64,000 bases of DNA from Fulvia fulva. Lineage: Eukaryota > Ascomycota > Dothideomycetes > Mycosphaerellales > Mycosphaerellaceae. The notes below the pieces were generated by a model. It saw only the letters and a program-made list of their open reading frames with translations. It had not been told where the DNA came from and did not search any database. Below are positions 1 to 11,497 of this stretch, piece after piece (the first letter of the stretch is position 1; each line of letters begins with the position of its first letter). The DNA is taken from NCBI RefSeq assembly GCF_020509005.1, contig NC_063015.1, positions 2,356,001 through 2,420,000 on the forward strand, written 5' to 3'. The translations under genes were made by a program, and so were the position numbers.

Positions 1-545
1 GCAAGTGTTACTTCTCGGTATGGCTGGATGAATCTACCAGGCCAAATGCCTACTAGGTGCTAGTGAGCTACGAATCTGATCTATGAGGAGCGACTGCATC
101 AACAAAACATCATTGACCCATCGTTTCCTATCATGTTGGCTCTAATAGTCCTGCCATTTGTGTCATGAGCATTGCCATCCCACGCGAACGTAGCAATGGT
201 GCGAGGTGTTGTCTGGAGGAGGAGAAGCAGGACGAAGACAGTGGAGGAGGTCGATCGACACCCCGCTAGATGCTCGGGACCACGTGCCGAAGCAGGGATG
301 TCACGTCACTCTCTCGGGGCTGGAAGTCGGCGGGCAGGAGAGCTTCGCGGTGTTGCATCAGCAAAACATCTTCTAGTTCTGCTTGCTGCATCTTCTACAC
401 TCTCCTTTCACGCCTTCTCCACAAGACCACACATCCGACAGCCACATGTTCATGCCTTGAGATACATCCTCCGACGACCAGAATGGCGTACATACTTGAT
501 TAACAATTTGGTTGAACTGCCTTGGAAACTTTACCGCGCATAATC
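1..545. other. intergenic region upstream of TAM41
   Basis: No recognisable gene. Open frames here are short, overlap in several frames and show no family resemblance. The stretch next to position 546 is presumably the TAM41 promoter and 5' leader, but I see no clear TATA element. Confidence 0.5.
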
Positions 546-2364
546 ATGCCTCTGCCAAACAAGTTGGCTGTACGTCCATTGCTCTCCAAATGTATGCTGT
601 AAACGTGCGTTGACATTGGCATAGTCGTCGCCAGCCTTTCACTCTCTCGTCGGCGCCCACTCGTTCCTTCTCGGCCAGGCAGCATGGCACTACAGGCCCT
701 CCTTTCTCCACTCCCCACAGCAAGCCCGATCACTGTCAGCTACACCTTTACTGTACGAGCAACAAGCGCAAAATGCCCAGTCGTCCAAGGAGCCACCGGC
801 CTCGTCTCCCGAATTCCAGCGGAGCTCAAGTACCACGTCAAGCACATCCTCAACGACACCCAAGCAAGAGCAAGCGAAGACTGCTGTGAGGAAACAGAGC
901 GCCAGCGGAGTCGATGGGCTAGAGCACAGTCCAAATCAGAGCCTACCACCAGGCTGGGAAGAGCGCGCCGACTACGACATTCAGAAATTCTCAGATCTGC
1001 CGCACAGGTTCTTCGGGTACAACCAGCACATAAAGGTGAACGAGGACTTCAAAGAGTCGTTGCGGCAAGTGCTGTGGCAGTTTCGCGCACCGATACGGTA
1101 CGCCTTTGCGTACGGGTCTGGCGTGTTCGGGCAGAAGTCATCCACTGGCAGCACTGGCAGCGAGTTCAGCCCACACCCCAATCCCCCCAAAGCCGTCGAG
1201 GAATGGCAGAAGGGCGGCGCGAAGATCATTGACTTCATATTCGGTGTCAGCCACACCCAGCATTGGCATAGCCTGAACCTCCAACAACATCCCGAGCATT
1301 ACTCCGGGTTGAAGAACTTACCGTACAGCTCTGCCGTTGTGTCATGGATGCAGGACCGCTGGGGCGCAGGTCTGTACTATAACCCTTACATTACCGTCAA
1401 TGGAATCATGATCAAGTATGGAGTTGTGAACCTGGATACATTGGCTCGGGATCTGACAGACTGGGACACATTATACCTCGCAGGTCGTCTGCAGAAGCCT
1501 GTCAAGATTTTGCGAGACGATCCTCGGATACGTCTTTCCAACCAGGTCAATCTAGTATCGGCGCTACGCACCGCCCTGCTCATGCTTCCTGAGAAGTTCT
1601 CCGAACGACAGCTGTACGAACGGATTACGGGCTTGTCATATCTTGGTGACCCCCGGATGCACTCACTTGTTGCATCGGAGGCTCCCAGCAAAGTCTCAAA
1701 CATTGTTGGGGCGCAGCTGCCAGGTTTCCGACAACTGTATGTTCCACTCATCGAGAATCTGCCGAACGTGAATTTCACAGACCCAAGAACGCCCAAGGAG
1801 CCTGGCTGGGAGAAAGAAGATGCCATCAGACACACGGGCACGATCACTAAGCTCGAGGACAATGCCCTTGGCGGCGAGGAAGGGTTGAGCTTGTCCCAGG
1901 ACCTGGATCCCGTGAAGCGAGGTAACATGGTTCGTCGCTTACCGAAGGCTTTCCGGAAGAAACTCTATTACCACTACAAAGGCAAGTTCCAGATCCCGGG
2001 TAGCGCATTCGACAACATCCTCGAGGAGACCAAAGATGACGACCCACAAGGCTTCAAGCGAAGAGAAGGTAGGGACTTTGAGAGGCGCATTTCTGAGCAG
2101 GATGATCTCCCGCAGGTTATGGCGAAGTGTGTACAGGGCACTGTGAGCTGGCCTTCGACGATGCAAACTATCAAGGGTGCCTTCACCGCTGGTATCACCC
2201 GATCTGTGAAGTATGTGTCAGAGAAGAGGAGCAAGGGACAGCAGAAGGCCAAGAGCTCTCCTGAGAAGGCTGAGGGGGCTTCCAAGCAGGAGGCGAAGGA
2301 AGCTAAGACGAAGGAAGAGGAGGTTGACAAGGAAGAGGAAATAGGACAAGGGAAAGGCGCCTAA
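546..2364 (+). CDS. TAM41: Tam41-type mitochondrial CDP-diacylglycerol synthase (2 exons)
   Basis: Tam41 makes CDP-diacylglycerol from phosphatidic acid and CTP at the inner mitochondrial membrane, the entry step to cardiolipin. Family signatures are visible: a GSGVF nucleotidyltransferase loop (about residues 176-180), the DFIFGV strand with the likely metal-binding Asp (about 215), YLAGRLQKPVKIL, and the C-terminal TIKGAFTAGITRSVKY block. The uninterrupted frame opens without an ATG (its first usable codon near 886 is GTG), so I join exon 546-591 to 635-2364 across a 43-nt intron (GTATGC...TTGAC...CCAG). This keeps frame and gives 591 residues starting MPLPNKLAVRPLLSK, an Arg/Ser/Leu-rich N-terminus without acids for about 50 residues, as expected for a mitochondrial presequence. 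The last 60 residues are a Lys/Glu-rich tail longer than in yeast. Exon 2 identity is firm; exon 1 is inferred. Confidence 0.9.
592..634 (+). other. TAM41 intron 1 (predicted)
   Basis: GTATGC donor, TTGACA as weak branch site and CCAG acceptor, 43 nt. Removing it joins the ATG at 546 in frame to the long Tam41 frame, which otherwise has no ATG between its upstream stop (622) and the conserved domain. Confidence 0.6.
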
Positions 2365-3120
2365 AGACGACATCCGCGATGAAATGTGGCGGCGGTGTTG
2401 CTGGCACAGGGTAAGAGGCACAAGGTAAAAGGCACACAAAAGTCCGGCGCCACTTGATCTCGAGTAAGTAAGCCCGCAATCTAGAGCGATGGCTTCGAGA
2501 CGCTTCAGCATTGTAAATAGACCGCGCGTAAGCTACGGCAATGTCACATCTGTCAGCGCTCACGCCAACCGCCTAAACCCAGCAGACGGTGCTGAAGTAC
2601 ACAAAAGCGATGCGTTTGCTCATTTGGTGTCGATACCTGTGCCCAGCAAACAAGTCGAGGCCCACACTGCCCTCGTGCCACGGCTGTGCTGTACTAAAGG
2701 GCGTTTGTGGGATGCGGTGCCGACCATGGGTACGGTACGATCTGCTGATCGATACCGTTTCCCTGTACATATCGTCAGGATCCTGGGGCTTGTCATGAGT
2801 GCTCGCGCGCAGTGGACATGGAGGCCAGAACGCAATTCTGGTGCCTTGCACTAGCATTGACTGCTTCCAGGTTGTCATCCGATCAATGCGCCGTGTCATT
2901 GGCGTGACTGGCGTTGGCGAAGACCGGGTATACAAGCTAGGGATCTAATTCTTGTCCACTTGGCGGTCTTGAGTCGCTTGGTTTGCACGGGTGTGACTGT
3001 CTCGATGGTCCTGTGAGTAAGATTATGCCAAGTTTGGTATTCGAAATTTCTTGGCTACTGTACAGCTGTGGTTTGTATGGTCATGGCATAGATGTACAAA
3101 TCCTTCTTTCCATAGAAGGA
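2365..3120. other. intergenic region between convergent TAM41 and MRPL22
   Basis: The two genes converge here. Only short overlapping frames without resemblance to known families are present. Likely 3' UTRs of both genes. Confidence 0.5.
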
Positions 3121-4240
3121 TCACCAACTATACCACTGCCTCTGGATCTGTATAGGGCGATCCGGCAGTGGTACCCAGACCTTCTCCTTCAATTTCTTTA
3201 CTCTCTTCGCCTCGCGCTCTTCCCATTGTCGGACTCGTGTAGCCTCCTCCTTCAACACCACACTCAAACTCGTCCACGGAGTCCTCATGATGAATACTCT
3301 CCCTCTCGCACGGTAGTCCGGCAGTTGCCCGTACGGTCCACGCCCCACCCATGCCTGGTCGATGTAGATCTTACTCCTGTCCTCTACACGATGCCTTTTG
3401 CCATCCTTGAGCTGAATCTCCACGGGTCGCTGTTTCTGCAGAGAAAGGTCTTCCACCCCCGCTGCAAGCTCATTCACGTCTCTCTCTACTTCTTTCCCGC
3501 CCACAGCGCCCAGTCCCATTCCCCTCATGACAACAGCCTCATCCCTCGCAAACTCCAGTTGCTTCAACACCTCCTGCGCAACCCTCTTCTTGCTGAAACG
3601 CATTTGAACAATCGCATCATCAATCGTCTTGCCTTGGATCTGCCGTGCCAGCATGCCTAACTTCTTGACAGATGTCTTCATATTATGGCTTTTCACCAGA
3701 TGCTCCCGTTCCGTCCTCTTGATCATCTGCGCGTTCGTCAATCTTCCGCCCTTCCTGACCATCTGTATGACTTTCTTCCGCTCCCATCGTTCGCGGGCAT
3801 TGGGGTCAGGGTTGAGCATTCGGGCCATGATCTTAGGATCGCGGGAGTTGCCTCCGATCTTGACCTCGGATGCCTCTGCGGACTCCGCAGCTGTCTGGGA
3901 GGTCGTGCGGCGTTCGTCTTCGAAGATAGAGCCAGAGGCAATGTCGCCGGGGGTGCGCATGGCTTCGACCATTTTTTGTTGCGCTTCCGCCTGGCTGTCG
4001 GTTGGATTGGGGTTGTTCTTGCGGTATTCCTCGAGGACGGGATTAGGCTTGTCGCCACCATCGCTGGAGGAGTTGGAGTTGGAGTTGCCGCGGCCGAAGA
4101 TGACTGTCCTGCGTTGATATTGGTTTGCAGGAGAGCGACAGGAGAGGCCTGAGTGTTGTTAGTGTAGTCCAAGGAGTGGTGTGGTTTGATATGAACGAAC
4201 ATTTCCAAGGCAGCCGCCTCGAAGGCGCCGACAAGCTCAT
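3121..4240 (-). CDS. MRPL22: mitochondrial large-subunit ribosomal protein uL22m (2 exons)
   Basis: Component of the mitochondrial 54S ribosomal subunit, lining the peptide exit tunnel. The uL22 domain follows an MIKRTEREHLVKSHNMKTS block, with the helix TIDDAIVQMRFSKKRVAQEV and a C-terminal beta region (DQAWVGRGPYGQLPDYRARG). The uninterrupted frame has an internal ATG at 3972, but in-frame coding sequence continues upstream to a TAA near 4160. I therefore join exon 4240-4201 to exon 4148-3121 over a 52-nt intron with a CTAAC branch site and CAG acceptor. The product is 355 residues and starts MSLSAPSRRLPWKC, a typical basic mitochondrial presequence. The donor GTTCGT is unusual. Divergent from PRP24, convergent with TAM41. 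Confidence 0.88.
4149..4200 (-). other. MRPL22 intron 1 (predicted)
   Basis: Reading the minus strand: GTTCGT donor, branch CACTAAC, acceptor ACTCAG, 52 nt. It lies exactly where an in-frame TAA interrupts the uL22m frame and restores a presequence-like N-terminus in frame. Confidence 0.65.
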
Positions 4241-4975
4241 CACGAGAGTGCAGACGCGGCGATGATTTGAGGGATGGTATGTCGCAGCAGATGATATGTC
4301 GAACTCCGCGAAGATGGCACCAAGGTCGGATCGTTCCGTGACCTCCAATGCGCCGACCGCCAAGCACGACGGTGATCCTGGCAACAACTACGGTCTACGG
4401 AGCATCGAGAAAAAGATCAGCGTCACTGGCAGGGATGCTGCATGCACAGGCGACCGGATATAGTCCGATGCTCTGCTCTTACTTAACACACGTGGACCGC
4501 GTCTCACAAACACCCACAGTGCGTAGTTAACAGAGACATTTGTGCGCCTTGACATTCTGAATCGCGTGCCAGACCATCTCGTCATACTACGGCCACAGCT
4601 CTCACGACCCACGACACCTCAATCCGCCTCCCGCCTCCCGCCTCACGCGCCAGGCCCAGACAGTCGGCTACGGGCGTGGTGGGTCAGTCCCGATTCGAAC
4701 AAAGTGCTAGGTGTAGGGCTTGAACACCGCAAGCCTCTGCTTGCCCACCACCTCTGACGCCAGCTTGCGTCCTCCCTCCGGCTTCATCACGCATTCCCGC
4801 GCACAGCACTACTCTTCATCCCCTCTGCTGCACTGCACGCCGCCGCGACAGGACAGCATACTGCAGGCAAGCCGCCGAGCCGCAGTCGAAACCCGCTAGG
4901 GCATGTCGCAAGTTTCCCTGCATGCGGGAGGGCTATCATTGAAGGGGACTGGCGTTCGGTGTTAACGTCTTCGAC
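4241..4975. other. divergent promoter region of MRPL22 and PRP24
   Basis: No protein gene recognised. It contains a CT/CCG-rich stretch (about 4610-4660) and a 76-nt tRNA-like palindromic block at 4676-4751, listed separately. Confidence 0.45.
4676..4751 (-). other. degenerate tRNA-like cloverleaf block
   Basis: On the minus strand an 8-bp terminal stem (GTGGTGGG with CCCACCAC) encloses a hairpin GCAAG/CTTGC, a second stem GGTGT/ACACC with a 9-nt loop, and a T-loop-like GTTCGAATC. Total length 76 nt equals a tRNA. The T stem, however, is held only by G.U-type pairs, four extra bases separate it from the acceptor stem, and A-box positions do not fit well. A decayed tRNA or tRNA-derived element is possible; a functional tRNA is unlikely. 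Confidence 0.3.
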
Positions 4976-7900
4976 ATGGACATCAATGCACTCCTGTCGC
5001 CAGATGACAGCCAGCGAGCATCAGCGAGCGATTCGCCCACCTCTTCGCCTCAGAAACGGACTTCGAAACCACGAGCTGAGCGACCGAGTGGCAAACGGAC
5101 TGGCTCAGGCCTCAGCCAGGAAATCACGAGGTCGCCAGAGAGAATCACTGCTCGCCCTTCACCAGGCGCAAACGCAGTACATAGCGTACGGGGCACGCCA
5201 TCGCATCCGCACCATCAGCAGGCATTCAATGTGCAATCTGGAACGATAGCAGCATCGAATTTTCGACCTTCACCGCCAACCAGCGCACCACATCCGGAGC
5301 AGCAAGGAGCATATGGGCATGCGCCGCCGCACCAGCAACATCAGAGACCAGCAGTGGTGCATCGACCTTCGTCAACTCCGCAGATGGAAACATTAGCAGG
5401 TACGTGTGAAAGCTGATGGCCGAGAGACTTGGTGTGGGAGGAACGAATTCGCAGACCGGACAGAGCGTGGCATTGCTCTCGAGATGGGAGCTCGGTATTA
5501 TGGTGCTCACATCGCTGTTGTCTGCGCAGCTTCTTGACAAAAAAGCCGCGATCCTCTCGGTCATTGTATGAGTTTGTGCTACACATGTCCTTTTGATTTG
5601 GAGATCGCGGCGACACATCGGAGTTGTTTCCGCGCTAACGGTTTTCTCAGATCTTGCTTCCATGCAGAGGCAACAAACAACGCGCGCCCACTCCGCCAAC
5701 AACGTCAACGTCCGTGGTAACAACAAGCGCTCGCCGATCAACACACCGGTACATAACATTGCGGCACCGCCGATTGCGAGGAGCATATCGCGGCAATCTT
5801 TGGTACGTTCATTCTCACGCCACCCGCGAGTCATGTAGAGACAAGAACCAGCAGGAGGAGCTCTGAACACGACAGCAACTGCAACCTGCACGGCGTCCTT
5901 GGAGCACCTTCGAACTACTCAGTACTGTCGAAGCAGGGCGCGCGCTTGCGGTTCTACCAAGAACACATACTGACTCTACTTCTCAGGCTGATCTCACCAT
6001 GGCAGAGGCACCGTCGCAGACGCCACCACCTCGCGACTTCACGTCGCACGCGCTTTCTGACGAGGAATCAAAGACAGTCACTGAACTGCTCAACTTCCTG
6101 GCTGAGAACTCTTACGCATACGATCAGCATGTGCAGCTGATAAACCTTCTACACAAAGGCTTTGTTGCCCATACACAATCTGGCGATCCCCGCAGCTATG
6201 CCCTGCTTAATGAGCTCCGACAGGCTCGCGAGGCCATGGACACACGCTTCGCTGTTGGAGAAGCCATCTGGAAAGACTGGCTTGCAGATGAAGCCATGCT
6301 CGCAAGGGATAGTGGTGAACGGATTGGCCTCATAGAACTCTTCGATCGAGCTGTACAGGACGAGCCAGCATCAGTTGACATCTGGCAAGCATACGCGGAC
6401 TGGGTTCAGACTAATTATACAGCATGCTATAATCTCGAAGGCGCAGATCTGAGCAAATGGACCCAGGAAGACCTAGAGATGTGCAAGGAACTGTTCAACA
6501 AGGATCTTCTGAAGACAGTACTGGAGCGCGCCATCGAACCTACACGATGGCGGATTGACAAGAGCCACTTTGTTTGGCACCGACACGCGCAGCTTTCTGG
6601 ACAAGATATTCCTGAGCGGCCATCGGAAGAGGACATTAGACGCATTCACGGCATGTTTATTGAGCGTCTCAAGACACCGCACGGCGCGCGAGAGGAGACC
6701 ATGCAGGATTATTGGCCTTTCATCTCAAAATTCGAAGGCAGCAATTGGGAGGCAGCGGTCGCTCAAGTCAACCAAATGGCAGAGCCTGCGAAGATTGCTT
6801 ATGGACTGCGCGAAGAACACGAATTCAAATTGCAACGCGCCGTCGAGAATAGCGATGCCGATGCCATCAGGAAGGCGATGGACAAGTATTTAAAATCGGA
6901 GAGGTATGCTCACAAGAAGCCCGGACCATTTGATTATGATTTGCGCTGTGCGTTGTACGAGCGAGCACTGCTGCAATTCCCTACAGCCACGGACTGGTGG
7001 CTAGATTACGTGGATTTCATTCTTACACACTCATCCAATGACTCGAGATCACTCCTGCCGGTGATAGAGCGAGCAACGCGTCACTGCCCTTGGTCCGGTG
7101 ATTTATGGGCGAGACGAATCCTGCGCGCGGATGTGGAACAAAAGTCACGAGAAGAGATTGAGAATACCAAACATCGCGCAACGAACGGCGGCCTACTTGA
7201 TGTTGGTGGCATGGAGGAACTGGTGAAGATGCTACAACAATGGTGCAGCTACCTACGACGACACGCATTTCAGCCTACTAGTACCGAGGACGACGTTGAT
7301 ACAGCAGAAGTGGGTATTACTATGGCACTGGAGGACGTACAGCAAGCCGGAACAAAGATTTACGGCAATGGCTTCCAAGGCGATCCACTCTTCCGTTTGG
7401 AGCAAGTGCAGATCAAGTTCTACACCCAGGCACGTCGATTCAACGATGCTCGCAACATCTATCGCCAGCTTTCGAAAAAGCATGGCAACTCATACGACTT
7501 TTGGGCAAAGCACTACAACTGGGAGCTGTGGTTTTGGGGATACGACCGCATCAACGATGCTAGGCGTGTTGAGACTGCTGACAATGGGCCTGACCTTGCT
7601 TCAGCCGTCTGTAGAGAAGCCCTGCGCCAGCGTAACATGGACTGGCCGGACAAGATGCTGGAAATGTACCTTTACCACTTCCAACAGCATGAGTCAGGAG
7701 CCAAGCTACAAAGTGCGCTCGCTGATGCTCGGGAATATGCTAACCGTCTGGCTGCGAAACGAGCAAGAGAAGCCGAAGAGGCCGCTGCACTGGCTGTATC
7801 CCAGCAAGAAGAGCTTGCAACAGCTGTCCAGCAGGAGACTGCTGCGCACGGCGGCGAGAAGCGGAAGAGAGATGATGAGCTGCAGGTCAATGGCGATGTC

Positions 7901-9421
7901 AACAAGCGGCCGAAGACTGCCGAGACAACCACGAAAGAAGATGTGGCAAAGACCGAGCCATCTGCTTCTGCGAGCGCACAGGTCAAGCGTGACAGAGAGA
8001 ATAATACGATTACGCTCCGTAACTTGCCTGCGGACGTAGAGGAAGTCGACATCAAAAAGTTCTTTCGCGACTGTGGCAACCCGCCCTCCATCAATGTTCT
8101 TCGCGAGAAGGATACAGCATCCGCCACAGTCGAGTTCGAATCAGAAGAAGACGTGCTTGCAGCCAAGACTAGAAATGGTAAGGAGCTGAACGGCCACGAA
8201 GTGCGCATCTCGAGCGGCTCGCAAAGCACGCTCTACGTTACCAATTACCCAGAAGCGTATGACGAGAATTCGATCCGAGGCTTGTTCGAGAGCTACGGCG
8301 AGATTGTCAGCATTCGTCTGCCATCATTGAAGTTCAACAGTCGACGTCGTTTCTGCTACGTCCAGTTCCTGACTGCCGAGGACGCGAAAGCTGCTGAAGC
8401 GGCCATGGATGGCAAGAAACTTGACGGTCTCCATACCCTTCTCGCACAGATCTCAAACCCTGATGCTGCGAAGCAGCGCGGCGGCGCTAAAGTGGAAGGG
8501 CGTGAGGTCTTCGCCAAGAACATCGACCGGGAGCAAGGTGAAGAAAGGATCAAGGAACATTTCGCACAATACGGCACACTGGAGAAGGTCCATCTTTTGC
8601 GCAAGCCCAATGACGAACTGAGTGGAATCGGATTCTTCGTCTATACATCCGCCGACGAGGCAAGTGCCGCCGTTGCTGGCATCAACAACAAGCCATTCGC
8701 AGACCGCATTGTGCACGCCGAGCTCTCGAACACGAAAGGCCGAGCTGCGCCAACGGATCGTGCGCACAAGGAAGATATCATAGTCAAGAGACCGGGAGTC
8801 ATCTCCGCATCGCCAGAGCCATCTGGCAGACGTGGATCAGACACATCCATGCCTGTTGCAAAGCCTGTTGCAAAGCCAGAGTATACCGGCGACTCGAAGG
8901 CAAGGAAGGTCGCTATCTTCAACGTACCTGACACCGTCAACGATGCTCGCATCCGAACAACTCTTGAGAAGTATGGCCCGATCGTGAAGATCCAGCTTCG
9001 ACGTGACAAGGCAGGCGCGATTGTCGAATATGAGAACGTCAAGGACGCTTTCAACGTTCACCAGGGTGTTGATGTAACGAGTCTAGGACCAGAAGCCAAG
9101 ACCGGCGATGTGGGAGACCTGCTGGCACTTGGCAAGGTGAAGAAGCAGCCAGCTACGGCTAATGGGTCATCGGACGCGCCAACGCGTAACGCTTCACTGG
9201 CTTTCGTACCTTCTGCGGCGTCGCGTGGCCGTGGCGGTGGTCAGAGAGGCGGTGTTGGCGGGAGACGGGGTGGATTAGGCTTCAAGAGAGGTGGTGGCGC
9301 GCCTCCGACAGCCCCTCCAGCACCGTCAGGGGGCGGAGGTACGAAGAGCAACAGCGACTTCCGGAGCATGTTGGAGGCTAGTAAGAAGGATAAGGAAGCG
9401 GCGCAAAAGGACCATGAGTAG
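4976..9421 (+). CDS. PRP24: U4/U6 snRNA-associated splicing factor Prp24 (3 exons)
   Basis: Prp24/SART3-type factor that anneals U4 to U6 snRNA when spliceosomal snRNPs are recycled. Exons 4976-5399, 5651-5802 and 5987-9421 join in frame to 1,336 residues. Exon 3 carries the recognisable protein: an alpha-helical HAT-repeat half (roughly residues 220-820, Trp/Tyr-rich repeats such as DIWQAYADWVQ and YDFWAKHYNWELWFWG), then a Lys-rich linker, then four RRMs beginning near ITLRNLP, TLYVTNYP, EVFAKNID and KVAIFNVP. The tail is RGG-rich and ends in SNSDFRSML, matching the Lsm-ring binding motif of Prp24. Exons 1-2 encode a 196-residue Ser/Pro/Gln-rich disordered extension starting MDINALLSP. Both introns have good consensus sites. 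Translation could instead begin at ATG 5999, giving 1,140 residues. Confidence 0.88.
5400..5650 (+). other. PRP24 intron 1 (predicted)
   Basis: GTACGTG donor, GCGCTAAC branch site and TTCTCAG acceptor, 251 nt, phase 1. The good branch/acceptor pair and preserved frame support it. Confidence 0.75.
5803..5986 (+). other. PRP24 intron 2 (predicted)
   Basis: GTACGTT donor, ACTGAC branch and TTCTCAG acceptor, 184 nt, phase 0. It links the disordered N-terminal exons to the codons just before ATG 5999. If retained, exon 2 ends at a stop at 5836-5838. Confidence 0.7.
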
Positions 9422-10243
9422 ATCGGAACGTGTACTGTACCGCATTGTACAGACACCGTGTAGTAATAGCTTTGTAAAAGTAATGATTCCGCAAACCACT
9501 CCAGGGGTGCCTTGCTTCGAACCTACTGACAAGATCTGAGGTGCCCGTAGCACTTTGCAGACGTTGAGACTGCTATTGGGTTTTGGAGGCGCGATGGCCA
9601 ACTGCCCATTCTGTGCACAGCTCGGCAGCGAGGATGATATGTACCAGACGTTGAATCCTCCAACAAGCTGGAGTGGTTCTTGCTTCATGCTGCACCGCGC
9701 TCGGCATAATGGAAGATGTTGTCAGGGATTATGCCGAGCAAGCAGATCCCAGGTGGAGCATCTGGAGCTCGTGGGGACCCCTGTACTTTGCAGCTCCAAT
9801 GTGTGAGCAGTGAGCACTGGTGTGGACGCCAGAGAAGGGGCGGCTGACCAAAAACGTATCCTCCTCCTACATAAAGTACGCAATCACATGCTCATCATGC
9901 AGTCTCATCGCAGGTTGCAGTCGTTCGGCTTCGCGGTGCTGCTGGGCCGGGCGTGCACTAGAGTCTTTCCGGCGTGCTAACAGCCATGTCTCGCGCCAAA
10001 ATGGCAGGCAGCCGCGCGTCATACGCACCAAAGCGCCCACCTCCACCAAAAAACAACACCACATGTTCAATCGTGTTTTCCTTATCCAATATCAGGCCCA
10101 TTGCAACCAGCAAATTTATATACGTATCTGGATACATCACTGAACAAATTGTCGTGCTTGGATTGGCTATATGTGATGTTGTTGTCGCATGCTACCGTCG
10201 CAAACTTTTCACCTGTTTCTTGGATTGGAGAAGCTACTGCAAG
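9422..10243. other. intergenic region downstream of PRP24
   Basis: No gene recognised. The first few hundred bases are probably the PRP24 3' UTR. Base composition is ordinary and there is no RIP signature. Confidence 0.45.
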
Positions 10244-10476
10244 ATGACCAAACACCTTTCAACACCTCAAAAGAATCAGATAGTAGGAGCCTATCACTAC
10301 TGCAGACTTAAGGGCATCAAGTGCTCGCAAAGAGACCTTGTTAAGACCTTCAAACCGCTCTTCGCACCCACAAGGCATTAGGTGCGCAATGCTCTGGACA
10401 CTGCAGGCTCAAGACAGCCATATCACCCGAGAGATTGGAGAATATCATATTCAGCAGGGGTCAGAAGAACGCAGTA
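10244..10476 (+). pseudogene. relic of a helix-turn-helix transposon-type protein
   Basis: From ATG 10244 the frame reads MTKHLSTPQKNQIVGAYHY, then KGIKCSQRDLVKTF. This resembles the N-terminal helix-turn-helix of fungal Tc1/mariner- or Pogo-like DNA-binding proteins. The frame is broken by a TAG at 10379-10381, continues sensibly (VRNALDTAGSRQPYHPRDW) and stops again near 10474. The TAG could derive from CAG or TGG. No transposase core or terminal inverted repeats are visible. Family assignment is a resemblance only. Confidence 0.35.
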
Positions 10477-11373
10477 GATACACATTGTGACTATAGACGC
10501 AGCAGAACGAAGAACAAGGTGGTGTGGATGTGAATAGAGAGATAGAACAACACCTTCAGAAATGAACATAATCCCACCAGTTGTTTTGGGCGGTTTGGTC
10601 AGTGTGGAGCGTGGCAGCTTCGACCCTAGCGTGGAATAGCAGAGGAACAATTCCATGGCGCAGGAGACGACCATGCCGACCACATGGCTTCGAATTGCGA
10701 GAGCGAAAGGGGGCGGGGGGCGGCGGTCTGCCACAAGTGTGCGTGTTGTGCAATGTGCAGACGATCGATCGGCAAAACACAGTGAAAGGCCAACAGAGGT
10801 GAGAGCATCCATCAAAGATGGGGCAATCTATCCCAAACAGCACTCGAATTGAAGCTCCCTCAGCAATTTTTACTGGAGCATTAACGCACGCTCGCCTGAT
10901 GGTGGGCGCCGCGACTCATGCAGGGACATGGGACGGCAGACGACTGAATCGTTTTGGTTTGTGGTGGGCACTGGTGGCAGGCTGGCAGCTCTCACTGATC
11001 AGCCGTTCACAGTCGACTTTACCTCCTACCGTGCGCATTCAGCGAGCGTTATCGACCGTTGGCGGTCCCTGGCAGGAGGAGGAGGCGGCCGGTAACTTGA
11101 GGTTGCTTCTGCCACACCGAGCACTCCCTGCATCACCTCCTCTGCAACATAGCACTGCTGTCGGAAGTGCCATGAAATTTGGATTGTACATCGATGGGCA
11201 GCCAGGAACGTTGGCAGGTTTGATTGGCACGACGCGGCCGATATTATTCTATACGACACGACACGGCACGGGCGATCGATTGCGCTCGTGCACTAATCTA
11301 GCGAGCCCCAGAAAGCATCGAGAGCCATTGGAGCTGGATAGCTGGATACCGATTTTAGCGGGCGAGGCAAAGC
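10477..11373. other. intergenic region
   Basis: No supported gene. Several short frames exist on both strands, but none has a recognisable domain or splice structure. Probably promoter DNA of the gene at 11498. Confidence 0.45.
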
Positions 11374-11485
11374 GAGGGTACGCCTGTGAGGGTACGGTAC
11401 GCCTGCGAGGGTACGGTACGCCTGCGAGGGTACGGTACGCCTGTGAGGGTACGGTACGCCTGTGAGGGTGCGCCTGTGAGGGCGA
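11374..11485 (+). repeat. 19-bp minisatellite in the 5' flank of the next gene
   Basis: About five tandem copies of a 19-bp unit of the type GGGTACGGTACGCCTGTGA, differing mainly at one T/C position; the first and last copies are incomplete. It ends about 12 bp before ATG 11498, so it is in the promoter or 5' leader. Each unit holds the palindrome GTACGGTAC. Confidence 0.85.
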
Positions 11486-11497
11486 GAGTCTGCGCGC

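Noticed and set aside
172..543. 123-codon + strand frame at the left end
   Set aside because: No family resemblance, overlaps other frames, and starts inside ordinary intergenic DNA.
684..1232. Alternative + strand frame overlapping the TAM41 N-terminal region
   Set aside because: A different frame from the conserved Tam41 domain; a splice of 735-780 could link it, but the donor GTCAGC is poor, and the 546-591 exon gives a better presequence and donor.
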